Positions 23,600-30,795 of a stretch of DNA of 30,795 bases are shown piece after piece. How positions within the stretch are numbered: the stretch's first letter is position 1; each line of letters starts with the position of its first letter. The notes beneath the pieces are model-generated. The model did no database searches and was not told the origin of the DNA. It was given only the letters and a program-made list of their open reading frames with translations. The stretch is from positions 1 to 30,795 of the forward strand of contig JBJHDM010000040.1 in NCBI GenBank assembly GCA_050486545.1, read 5' to 3'. A program made the translations under genes and the position numbers. The DNA comes from DAOMNN01 sp050486545. Lineage in GTDB: Bacteria > Pseudomonadota > Gammaproteobacteria > Burkholderiales > Rhodocyclaceae.

Positions 23600-25287
23600 G
23601 TCGAGCTTGCCTCGTAGCCGTACAGCTCGCGCGCGGCCTCGGCCGAGATCACGCCGTTGCGGACCTCCTCGGCGAGGACCTTGCGATCGCGCTTCTTCGG
23701 GTCGCCGTAGCCGCCGCCCCCGCTCGCGACCTGGTGATAGATCGTGCCCCGAGGCACGCCGGTGATGAGGTCCTTGTTCTTCGGCACGACGGTCGTGCCG
23801 TCCGGATAGTGCAAGCGGATGAAGTTCAGTCCTGCATCACCGCCGCCGAACAGGCCGAAGGCCGGCTCGAAGTCGCCGTCGCCGAAGGTTACGAGCTGGG
23901 TGTCCTCGGAACCGATCTCGAAGATCGTCTCCACCCCCAGCCCGCCGCGCCACTGGCCGGCTCCCGCCGAATCGGTCAGCAGTTCGTGGCGCACCAGCCG
24001 GTGCGGGGTCTGCTGCTCGAACATCTCGTAGTCCTGGTCGAGCACCCCGCCCGAGGCGTCGATCATGCCGATGTGGTCGTAGCCGTCGGTGCCGAGCATC
24101 GCCCCGGACCCGCCCTTAAGGCCCATGAAGCCGATGTCGACGTAGGGTTCGTTCTTCTTCGGGTCGGTGCCGGTGGTCAGCGAGCACAGCAGGTTGTTCC
24201 AGCCGGCGGTCACGCGGTCGGGCATGACCGGCGAGAGTGCGCGCTGGATCGCGTCCGCATTGGGCGGGCACAGGTGGTTGCCGAAGGTCGTCGCCTTCGG
24301 GTACGCGGCGTTCAGAATCGTGCCTTCCGGGATCACGATCTCGATCGGCTGCACCATGCCCTCGTTGTGCGGGATGTCGGGATTGACCATCTGCAGCAGC
24401 GTGAGGATCGTGGCCGACGCACTCGACGTGAAGGTGCCGTTCACGAAGCCGTTGGTCTGCGCGTCGGTACGCGAATAGTCGAACTTGATCGAGCGGTCGG
24501 CGACCTCGATGTCGACGCGGATCGTGAACTTGCTGCCCTCGTGGCGGCCGTCGTAGTACACGTAGCCCTCGCCGGAGTAGCGCCCGTTCGGGATCTTCGC
24601 GATCTCGGCTTCCATCATCTTGCGCGTGGCCTCGAACAGTGCCGCCTTGTGCGCGTCGTAGCTCTCCAGCCCGTACTTCTTCAGCAACTCCAGGAGGCGC
24701 CGTTCGCCGACCGTGCACGCGCCCATCTCGGCCTTCATGTCGTGCTGCACGATGTCCAGCCGGATGTTGGCGAAGATCAGGTTCCACACGTCCTTGCGCA
24801 GCTTGCCCTTCTCGACGACCTTGACCGGCGGGATGCGCAGGGCCTCCTGCCACACCTCGACCGCGTTCGGGTTGTAGCCACCGCGCACGTTGCCGCCGAT
24901 GTCGGCCTGGTGGCCCTTGACCGCGGTCCACGCCACCAGCCGGCCTTCGAAGAAGATCGGCTTGAACACCGCGACGTCGTTGTTCTGGTTGCCGAGGCTG
25001 AACACGTCGTTGTGGAAGATGACGTCGCCCGGGTGCAGGTCGTCGCCGAAATATTCCTTGATGTACTTGCACACCGGCGCGAGCGAGAACGCGAGGATCG
25101 GCAGGTTCTCGGTCTGCTCGAGCATGTTGCCGTCGCCGTCGTAGAGGCCGGTGACGTAGTCCTTGGCCTCGCACAGGATCGGCGAGCGGGTGGTCTGCTC
25201 CATCGAGATGCTCATCTCGTCGGTGATCGACCGGAAGGTCCGCGCATATACGGACAGCAGGATGGGATCGATCGTCTTGGTGCTCAT
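23596..25287 (-). CDS. Hydantoinase B / oxoprolinase family subunit (HyuB-like)
   Basis: A 563-residue HyuB-type subunit. These partner HyuA in ATP-dependent opening of cyclic amides (hydantoins, 5-oxoproline) and in acetone or acetophenone carboxylation. Recognisable stretches are SMEQTTRSPI, GDVIFHNDVF, HQADIGGNVRGG, GLGVETIFEI and, near the end, ASGGGGYGDPKKRD, which is characteristic of the family. Together with HyuA it would hydrolyse the lactam of 2-oxoindole-3-acetate, opening the pyrrole ring to a 2-aminophenylsuccinate-level product. ATG 25287 forms an ATGA overlap with the hyuA stop; the open frame continues upstream only as shadow. The literature names iaa hydantoinase subunits with letters I cannot assign safely here, so none is given. 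Confidence 0.9.
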   Translation of the reverse strand: MSTKTIDPILLSVYARTFRSITDEMSISMEQTTRSPILCEAKDYVTGLYDGDGNMLEQTENLPILAFSLAPVCKYIKEYFGDDLHPGDVIFHNDVFSLGNQNNDVAVFKPIFFEGRLVAWTAVKGHQADIGGNVRGGYNPNAVEVWQEALRIPPVKVVEKGKLRKDVWNLIFANIRLDIVQHDMKAEMGACTVGERRLLELLKKYGLESYDAHKAALFEATRKMMEAEIAKIPNGRYSGEGYVYYDGRHEGSKFTIRVDIEVADRSIKFDYSRTDAQTNGFVNGTFTSSASATILTLLQMVNPDIPHNEGMVQPIEIVIPEGTILNAAYPKATTFGNHLCPPNADAIQRALSPVMPDRVTAGWNNLLCSLTTGTDPKKNEPYVDIGFMGLKGGSGAMLGTDGYDHIGMIDASGGVLDQDYEMFEQQTPHRLVRHELLTDSAGAGQWRGGLGVETIFEIGSEDTQLVTFGDGDFEPAFGLFGGGDAGLNFIRLHYPDGTTVVPKNKDLITGVPRGTIYHQVASGGGGYGDPKKRDRKVLAEEVRNGVISAEAARELYGYEASST

Positions 25288-27410
25288 ACGGTGGCCTCCG
25301 TGGATTCGCGGATGCAGGATCGGACCAGGTCCTCGCGCCCCTTGCGGTAGAGCGCGAACGATCCGAGGGGGTCGACGACGCAGTCGAAGCTCGCGGAGAC
25401 GAAGATCGCGGTGGTGGCCTGCTCGATCATCGCCGGGCCGGTGATGCGGTTGCCGCACTGCATGCGGTGGCCGTCGTACACCGGCACGTCCTCGAAGGCC
25501 TTGCGCTCGGGGACGTACACCGCGCGCCGCCCCTTCAGCGCATGGCCGGCCTCGGCCCCGCTCCAGGCCTGCTCGCGCGCCGCCGGCTTGTCGGTGGTAC
25601 CGACCGCCTGCACGCGCACGTTGATGATCTCGACCGGCGTGTTCTCCTCTTCGAGCGAGTAGCCATACAGGCGGTTGTGCTCGGCATGGAAGGCCGCCGC
25701 GACGCCGGCCGCATCGCGCGCATCGATGAGCGAGCGCGGCACGAGGAAGGACACCTCGTGGTACTGCTTGATGTAGCGGCAGTCGAACTTCACGTCGAAA
25801 CGCCGTCGCGCCCCGGGGATGCGTTCCTCGTCGAGCTGGGCCGCGCCGTCGGCCGCCATCTCATCGACCAGCGCGACAAGCCGCTCCCAGTCGATTGCAT
25901 CCAGGCGCGATACGAAGGTACGTACGAAGTCGTGGCGCAGCTCGCTCATCAGCATGCCGAACGCGCACAGCACCGAGGACTCCCGCGGCACGATCTGCAG
26001 CGGGATCTCCAGCTCCTCGCAGATCAGGCAGGAGTGGATCGGACCGGCACCACCGGCCGGGATGATCGGGAACTCGCGCGGGTCGAAGCCGCGCCGGATC
26101 GTGACCTCGCGCACCCCCTGGGCCATGTTGTTGCACGCGACACGATACATGCCGGCCGCGGCCTCCTCGATCGAGAGCCCCATCGGCTTGGCGATGTGGG
26201 TCTCGATTGCACGGCGCGCGGCGGCGACGTCGAGCTTCATCCTGCCGCCGGCGAAGAACTCGGGGTCGAGATAGCCGAGCACGACGTTCGCATCGGTCGT
26301 CGCCGGCAGCTCGCCACCCTTGCCGTAGCAGGCCGGGCCGGGATCGGCGCCGGCGCTGGCCGGCCCCATGCGCAGCAGCCCGCCTTCGTCGAGCCAGCCG
26401 ATCGAGCCTCCGCCGGCGCCGATGGTGTGGATGTCGAGCATCGGCAGCGCGATCTTGTGGCGCGCGATCTCGCCGTCGTTCTTGATCATCGGCGCGTCGA
26501 CCGCGACCGAGGCTTCGAAGCTCGTGCCGCCCATATCCGTCGTGATGCACTTGTTCTGGCCGTGGGCACGCACGTAGAAGAGGCCCGCGCCGGGCCCGCC
26601 GGCCGGCCCCGAGAGCAAGGTCAACGCGGCCTTGTCGCGCGCGAGCTGCGGCGAGATCACGCCGCCGTTCGACTGCATGATGAGCAGCAGCCCGCCGAAG
26701 CCGATGCCCTTGAGCCGCCCGACGAGCTGGTCGAGGTAGTGGTTGAGCTTCGGCCCGACGTAGGCGTTGAGCACCGTCGTGCTTACGCGCTCGTAGAAGC
26801 GGATCGACGGCAGGAGCTCGGTCGACACCGACAGGTAGGCGCCGGGCAAGGCCTCGCGCACCAGCGCGGCCGCGGCCTGTTCGTGGGCCGGGTTCGCGAA
26901 CGCGTTCATGAAGCACACCGCGACCGCTTCGACCCCCTCGTCGCGGCACAGCGCCAGCGCATTGCGCACGTCCTCCAGGTCGAGCGGGGCGAGCTCGCCA
27001 CCGTCACGATCCAGCCGCCCGCGCACCCCCGCGCGCAGGAAGCGCGGCACCAGCGGCTTCACGTTGGTATAGCGGTTGTTGTACTGCTCCTCGCGGATGC
27101 CCCGGCGCATCTCCAGCGCGTCGCGCACGCCTTCGGTCGTGAGCAGCCCGCACTTCGCGCCGGTGCGCGTGAGCGTCGCATTCGTCGTCACCGTGGTGCC
27201 GTGCACGATGGTGTCGATCGTGCGCGCGAAGGCCTCGACCGACATCGGCGGATCCTGGCTCGCGGCAATATCGGCAAGCCCCTCGACGACCGCGATCGAC
27301 GGATCGGACGGCGTCGACAAGGTCTTGAAGATCGCCGGCTCGGCGCCCTCGCGCGTGACGACGAAGTCTGTGAAGGTGCCGCCGACATCGATCCCAATTT
27401 TCAGCGCCAT
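25284..27410 (-). CDS. Hydantoinase A / oxoprolinase family subunit (HyuA-like, ATP-dependent)
   Basis: A 708-residue HyuA-type subunit, the usual length. The N-terminal GIDVGGTFTDFV (6-17) is the ASKHA-type phosphate-binding loop of the hydantoinase/oxoprolinase N domain. Further motifs are HGTTVTTNATLTRTGAKCG (about 89-107), GLLLIMQSNGGV, LSGPAGGPGAG, DMGGTSFEASV and GAGGGSIGWLDEGG. It binds ATP and activates the cyclic amide for opening. In the described indoleacetate pathway a hydantoinase-like enzyme follows the molybdenum hydroxylase. The family also includes acetophenone and acetone carboxylases, but their extra subunits are absent here. It begins 46 bases after the CoA-ligase stop and overlaps the HyuB gene by 4 bases. 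Confidence 0.9.
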   Translation of the reverse strand: MALKIGIDVGGTFTDFVVTREGAEPAIFKTLSTPSDPSIAVVEGLADIAASQDPPMSVEAFARTIDTIVHGTTVTTNATLTRTGAKCGLLTTEGVRDALEMRRGIREEQYNNRYTNVKPLVPRFLRAGVRGRLDRDGGELAPLDLEDVRNALALCRDEGVEAVAVCFMNAFANPAHEQAAAALVREALPGAYLSVSTELLPSIRFYERVSTTVLNAYVGPKLNHYLDQLVGRLKGIGFGGLLLIMQSNGGVISPQLARDKAALTLLSGPAGGPGAGLFYVRAHGQNKCITTDMGGTSFEASVAVDAPMIKNDGEIARHKIALPMLDIHTIGAGGGSIGWLDEGGLLRMGPASAGADPGPACYGKGGELPATTDANVVLGYLDPEFFAGGRMKLDVAAARRAIETHIAKPMGLSIEEAAAGMYRVACNNMAQGVREVTIRRGFDPREFPIIPAGGAGPIHSCLICEELEIPLQIVPRESSVLCAFGMLMSELRHDFVRTFVSRLDAIDWERLVALVDEMAADGAAQLDEERIPGARRRFDVKFDCRYIKQYHEVSFLVPRSLIDARDAAGVAAAFHAEHNRLYGYSLEEENTPVEIINVRVQAVGTTDKPAAREQAWSGAEAGHALKGRRAVYVPERKAFEDVPVYDGHRMQCGNRITGPAMIEQATTAIFVSASFDCVVDPLGSFALYRKGREDLVRSCIRESTEATV

Positions 27411-27456
27411 TGCATGCTCTCCATGATCAGATTGCGGCCCGTCGCTCGCGCCCGCC

Positions 27457-29004
27457 TCACCCCGCCACCTCGAAGCCGAATCCCGAGACCGCGTGGCGGG
27501 TGACGAGGCTGCGCACGTCCTCCTTGCGTACCTTGCCCAGCGCCGTGCGCGGCAGCGCCTCGACGAACAGGATTTCCTTGGGATGCTTGAAGCGCGCGAT
27601 GCGCCCTTCGAGCAGACCGATCACCGCCGCTTCGGTCAGCGTGGCCCCCGCGCGCGGCACGACGACCGCGACGACGACTTCGCCCCAGCGTTCGTCGGGA
27701 CGACCGACGACCGACGCCTCGAGAATGTCGGGCGACTCGATCAGCACGTTCTCGATCTCGGCCGGATAGATGTTCTCGCCCCCGGAGATGATCAGGTCCT
27801 TCTTGCGGCCGTCGACCCACAGGTGGCCTTCGTCGTCGAGATGTCCCATGTCGCCGGTGTGGTACCAGCCGTCGCGCAGCGCCGCGGCGGTCGCCTCGGG
27901 CGCATTCCAGTAGCCGCTCATCAGGTTCGGTCCGCGCAGCAGGATCTCGCCGGTCGCCCCGGTCTCGACCTCGCGGCCGTTCTCGTCGACGACGCGCATC
28001 GCGCAATGCACCGCGGCCTTGCCCGTCGATCCGGCCTTGCGTCGCGCATCGCGCGCCTTCAGGTACACCGCGATCGGACAGGTTTCGGTCGAGCCGTAGA
28101 CCTGGATCAGCGGGATGCCTCGCGCGTGGATCTGCTCGATGAGTCGCTCGGGCACGATCGTGGAGCCGGTCGTGATCATGCGCAGGCTCGACAGGTCGGC
28201 ACTGGCCCAGCGCGGGTGCGCGATCAGCATGTCGATCTGCGCCGGCACCAGTACCGTGAGCGTGACGCGTTCGCGCTCGATCGCATCGAAGGTGGCGTCC
28301 GGATCGAACTTCGGGTGCAGCACGACGGTACAGCCCGACAGCAATCCCGGCGTGGTCTGGTTGTTGAGGCCGCCGACGTGGAACAGGGGCAGGGTGTTGA
28401 GGATGCGGTCGTCGGGCAGCAAGTCGTGCATGTCGACGCTGTTGGCGGCATTCCACACCAGCGCATCCTGGGTGAGCAGGACGCCCTTGGGTTTTCCGGT
28501 GGAACCCGACGTATAGCAGATCAGCAAGGGCGTATCCGATCCGACCTGCGGGTCCGTGGGGACCGGGCCGCCTGCGGCGAAGAAGGTCTCGAATCCGGTC
28601 CAGCCCGAGGGCGGCGCCTCGCCGAATGCCACCAGCGTGGTCGCGTCGAGTTCGCCGCGGATCGCATCGGTCTGCTCGATGAAGGGCGGCTCGACGAGCA
28701 GCACCGTGGGCGGACAGTCCTCGAGCATCTGGCGATGCTCGGCCGCGGTGAGCCGCCAGTTCAGCGGCATGAACAGCGCTCCGAGCTTCGCGCAGGCGAA
28801 CAACAATGCCAGCATCTCCGGGCTGTTGTAGCCCAGGTAGGCCACCGCCTTTCCGCGCGCCACCCCGCGTGCGGCCAGCGCGGAAGCCAGCAGGCCGATC
28901 AGTCCCGTCAGTGCAGCATACGTCAGGTCGCGCCCCGGAAAGCGGATCGCCATCCGGTCGGGCGTCAGCCTGGCGTGACGGTCTATCCATTCGGACAAGT
29001 CCAT
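27457..29004 (-). CDS. iaaB: Indoleacetate-CoA ligase (AMP-forming)
   Basis: A 515-residue acyl-CoA synthetase of the ANL superfamily, forming an acyl-adenylate and then a CoA thioester. Motifs: P-loop YTSGSTGKPKG (164-174), YGSTE (303-307), YHTGDMGHLDDEG with GRKKDLIISGGENIYP (hinge region), and the C-terminal adenylation lysine K491 in RTALGKVRK. In Aromatoleum aromaticum the iaa ligase IaaB is specific for indoleacetate; a ligase at this position, between thiolase and hydantoinase genes, matches. Naming rests on context and family, not alignment. A GGAGGAGG sequence lies just before ATG 29004. The 139-base gap upstream holds several inverted repeats (separate entry). Confidence 0.85.
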   Translation of the reverse strand: MDLSEWIDRHARLTPDRMAIRFPGRDLTYAALTGLIGLLASALAARGVARGKAVAYLGYNSPEMLALLFACAKLGALFMPLNWRLTAAEHRQMLEDCPPTVLLVEPPFIEQTDAIRGELDATTLVAFGEAPPSGWTGFETFFAAGGPVPTDPQVGSDTPLLICYTSGSTGKPKGVLLTQDALVWNAANSVDMHDLLPDDRILNTLPLFHVGGLNNQTTPGLLSGCTVVLHPKFDPDATFDAIERERVTLTVLVPAQIDMLIAHPRWASADLSSLRMITTGSTIVPERLIEQIHARGIPLIQVYGSTETCPIAVYLKARDARRKAGSTGKAAVHCAMRVVDENGREVETGATGEILLRGPNLMSGYWNAPEATAAALRDGWYHTGDMGHLDDEGHLWVDGRKKDLIISGGENIYPAEIENVLIESPDILEASVVGRPDERWGEVVVAVVVPRAGATLTEAAVIGLLEGRIARFKHPKEILFVEALPRTALGKVRKEDVRSLVTRHAVSGFGFEVAG

Positions 29005-29143
29005 CGCACCACCTCCTCCTTGTTCGACACGAGCGCTTTACGCGCTTCTTGTGTGGTCGCCCCCTGGGCGATTCGGTCGGGGAGTGTCGGCCGGTCCGGG
29101 CGTTCGAACGCCTCTCTCGTTCAGGCCAGCGCCGCGATGCGGC
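29005..29143 (-). promoter_or_regulatory. Intergenic region with three inverted repeats upstream of iaaB
   Basis: This 139-base gap, the largest inside the catabolic run, separates the thiolase stop from the ligase start. It holds a perfect 14-bp palindrome, GGCGTTCGAACGCC, at 29099-29112; a perfect 6-bp stem with a 3-base loop, TCGCCC-CCT-GGGCGA, at 29057-29071; and a dyad AGCGC-TTTAC-GCGCT at 29032-29046. The GGAGGAGG ribosome site lies at the left end. The palindrome is the best operator candidate, for instance for the GntR-family regulator encoded upstream. The stem-loop is not followed by a T run on the minus strand, so a simple terminator is unlikely. No clear -35/-10 pair was recognised. 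Confidence 0.4.
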
Positions 29144-30349
29144 TCAGGCGTCTACGACTTCGAGCACCACTGCCATTGCGGTGTCGCCCGCCGCGCAGCC
29201 GGCGAACAGGCCGAAGCCGCCGCCACGCAGGGTCAGTTCCTCGATCAGTTCGATGATGGCGCGCGTGCCCATCGGAGCCTGGGGGTGGCCCCAGACCAGC
29301 GAACTGCCGAAATTGTTCATCTTCATCAGGTCCGCGCCGGTCTCGCGCGCAAACACGATGTCGTTGGCCGCGAACGGGTTGTGCGTCTTGATCGCCGCCA
29401 TCTCGCCGATCGTGCGCCCGGCGTGTTCCAGCGCACGCTGCGCGGCCGGCGCCGTGGCTTCGGGCATGTACGCGAGTTCAGCGCGGGAGAGCCCGAAGCC
29501 ATGCAGGCGCACGGCGATCTTCGGATCGGAAGCCAGCTCGCGCGCACGTTCGCGGGTCGTGACCACGATCGCCGCGTTGCCGTCGGCCGGATGGGTCTGG
29601 CCGCCGAACGTGACCGTACCGCCGTCCATGACCGGCCGCAGTTGCGCAAGCCCCTCCGCGGTCGATTGCGACACCCCTTCGTCGCCGTCCAGTCGCGCGA
29701 CGGTCTTGCGGAAGGCCGGGTCGGGCACCTCGAAAGGCAGGGTCATGAAGCGGCGCAGGAAAGCCGAGTCGTCCGCCAGCGCGTCGCGGTACTGTTCTTC
29801 GCGGCGCATCACCACCTCATGCTGTTGCGCGGTGGAAATGCCATGGCGCGCAGCAACGTTCTCGGCGGTCTGCAGCATCGAATGCGGCCCCAGCGGATCG
29901 CAGGAGAAGTTCTCCATGACCCAGTCCTCGGCCGAACCGGTGCCACCGGGGCCGCGCGGGTTCGGGTAGTAGAGGTGGGGGCCGTTGGAGGTGCGGTCGC
30001 AGTTGATCGCGAGTGCCGTCTGCGCCATGCCCGACTCGATCTCCTGCGTCGCGGCGAGCAGCGTCCGCACGCCCGTCGCACAGGCCTGCATCAGGGTCGG
30101 CCCCCCGGCACGCGGCGCACCGATCATGCCCATGAGCCACGGAAGACCATAGAACGCATTGCGCTGCGGCACGGAGATCCCCAGCGCGCCGTAATCGAAG
30201 CGGGCGGCGTCGATGCCGCGACGGACGAGTTCCGCCTTCGCGACGTGGGCAGCGAAACGAATGCTGTGCAGATTCGAGAAGCTTCCCTGCCAGCGTGCGA
30301 ACGGCGTGCTCCACCAGGCCCCGTACGGAATTTCTGCACGAAAGCTCAT
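29144..30349 (-). CDS. Thiolase-family protein (beta-ketothiolase of indoleacetate cluster)
   Basis: A 401-residue thiolase. The nucleophile is probably C90 (LMQACATGV); the second catalytic pair is H355 in WGHPQAPMGTRA and C385 in GLFAGCAAGDTAM. KTHNPFAAND near residue 320 is also family-typical. The His and Cys motifs deviate from the classical GHPxGxSGxR and CxGGGxG forms, as in the divergent SCP2/lipid-transfer-like thiolases. It would cleave 2-aminobenzoylacetyl-CoA with CoA into 2-aminobenzoyl-CoA and acetyl-CoA, the last step of side-chain degradation. Start 30349 overlaps the regulator stop by ATGA; the longer open frame is a shadow of the regulator gene. Confidence 0.88.
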   Translation of the reverse strand: MSFRAEIPYGAWWSTPFARWQGSFSNLHSIRFAAHVAKAELVRRGIDAARFDYGALGISVPQRNAFYGLPWLMGMIGAPRAGGPTLMQACATGVRTLLAATQEIESGMAQTALAINCDRTSNGPHLYYPNPRGPGGTGSAEDWVMENFSCDPLGPHSMLQTAENVAARHGISTAQQHEVVMRREEQYRDALADDSAFLRRFMTLPFEVPDPAFRKTVARLDGDEGVSQSTAEGLAQLRPVMDGGTVTFGGQTHPADGNAAIVVTTRERARELASDPKIAVRLHGFGLSRAELAYMPEATAPAAQRALEHAGRTIGEMAAIKTHNPFAANDIVFARETGADLMKMNNFGSSLVWGHPQAPMGTRAIIELIEELTLRGGGFGLFAGCAAGDTAMAVVLEVVDA

Positions 30350-30795
30350 GCCGGCTGCTCCTGCTCGGCTTCGACCTCCGACAGACCGATCGCGACGACG
30401 AAGGCATGGCGCGCTTCGCGCAGGTGATCCTGCATCGCGCGGTCCGCCGCCGCGCCGTCGCCGGCCGCGAGGGCGGCCGTGATGCGTGCCAGGCCGTTCA
30501 GGACGATCTTGCGCACCTGCGCATCGCCCAGCGTCACGGTGCGGATGTGCTGCATGTGATCGGCGTACTGCTCGATGACACGAACCAGTCGCGGATTCGG
30601 CACCAATGCGAGCCACGCGGCGCGAAAACGTACGTTCGCCTCGCGAAAGGCCTCGGCGTCGCCGGTGTCGTGCGCGCGAACCGCATCCGCAAGCGCCCGG
30701 TCGATCGGCGCCCGGATCGCGGCATCGGCGGTGAATGGGGCAATGCGCCGCAGCGCGGCGGGCTCGACCAGCGAACGGACCTCGTAGATGTCGTC
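30346..30795 (-). CDS. GntR-family regulator, FCD domain (N-terminal part outside window)
   Basis: A frame enters from the right edge and ends at a TGA at 30346-30348, leaving the last 149 residues. DDIYEVRSLVEPAALRRIA is the typical start of the FCD (FadR C-terminal-type) ligand domain, followed by helices that include VRFRAAWLALVPNPRL and MQDHLREAR. The winged-helix DNA-binding domain lies beyond the window. A GntR-type regulator belongs to the described iaa cluster. Co-transcription with the thiolase gene (ATGA overlap) implies autoregulation. FCD domains usually bind a metal through an Asp, a His four residues later, and two more His; here these places read N54, R58, about G101 and H124 (visible-part numbering), so most ligands seem lost. 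Confidence 0.85.
   Translation of the reverse strand, partial: DDIYEVRSLVEPAALRRIAPFTADAAIRAPIDRALADAVRAHDTGDAEAFREANVRFRAAWLALVPNPRLVRVIEQYADHMQHIRTVTLGDAQVRKIVLNGLARITAALAAGDGAAADRAMQDHLREARHAFVVAIGLSEVEAEQEQPA

Noticed and set aside
25284..27410. Acetone or acetophenone carboxylase instead of a hydantoinase-like enzyme
   Set aside because: Only HyuA- and HyuB-type subunits are present, without the additional carboxylase subunits, and the neighbours fit lactam opening in indoleacetate degradation.
1..30795. Insertion sequences, integrase genes, tRNA-linked attachment sites or CRISPR repeats marking transfer of the cluster
   Set aside because: None was seen: no transposase or integrase motifs, no long direct repeats and no tRNA-like cloverleaf were recognised; base composition looks even across the window by eye.

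Overview
The window is GC-rich, densely coded DNA with no gene-free stretch over about 160 bases. I saw no tRNA, rRNA, IS element or CRISPR array. Gene content and style point to a denitrifying betaproteobacterium of the Azoarcus/Aromatoleum/Thauera group. This is an inference from a complete anaerobic-type indoleacetate (auxin) catabolic gene set, an NnrS protein and a fused indolepyruvate:ferredoxin oxidoreductase; no taxonomic marker gene is present.

Left part (1-5769): the end of an acyl carrier protein gene, a GNAT acetyltransferase, a very small histidine-kinase-like ATPase overlapping a receiver-TPR response regulator, a small secreted protein, a long hairpin between convergent genes, a basic Ala/Lys/Arg-rich protein, a PEGA/DUF1566 lipoprotein and a short-chain dehydrogenase. 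None of these has an obvious link to the right part.

Right part (5776-30795): about 25 kb with every gene on the minus strand, so it is read from right to left. In transcription order: GntR/FCD regulator (N-terminus outside the window), thiolase, indoleacetate-CoA ligase (IaaB type), hydantoinase-like HyuA and HyuB, acyl-CoA dehydrogenase, small and large subunits of a B12-dependent acyl-CoA mutase, FAD, Fe-S and molybdopterin subunits of a xanthine-oxidase-family hydroxylase, family III CoA-transferase (IaaL type), a 3-hydroxyacyl-CoA dehydrogenase/enoyl-CoA hydratase fusion, a three-part TRAP transporter, the fused indolepyruvate:ferredoxin oxidoreductase (IOR), and NnrS.

The enzymes from regulator to fusion match, by family, the iaa cluster described for anaerobic indoleacetate degradation in Azoarcus evansii and Aromatoleum aromaticum. 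The expected chemistry is: 2-hydroxylation of the indole ring by the Mo enzyme; ATP-dependent opening of the oxindole lactam by HyuAB to a 2-aminophenylsuccinate-level compound; CoA activation or relocation (IaaB, IaaL); B12 rearrangement to a 2-aminobenzylmalonyl-CoA; decarboxylation and oxidation to 2-aminocinnamoyl-CoA; hydration, oxidation and thiolysis to 2-aminobenzoyl-CoA plus acetyl-CoA. The exact point at which CoA enters is not settled by the sequence.

The most interesting extension is the same-strand TRAP transporter and IOR downstream. The transporter could import the aromatic acid. IOR would make indoleacetyl-CoA from indolepyruvate, the product of tryptophan transamination, without spending ATP on the ligase. 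Other points worth following are an acyl-CoA dehydrogenase lacking the canonical catalytic glutamate, a regulator FCD domain that appears to have lost most metal ligands, and a cluster of inverted repeats between the thiolase and ligase genes.
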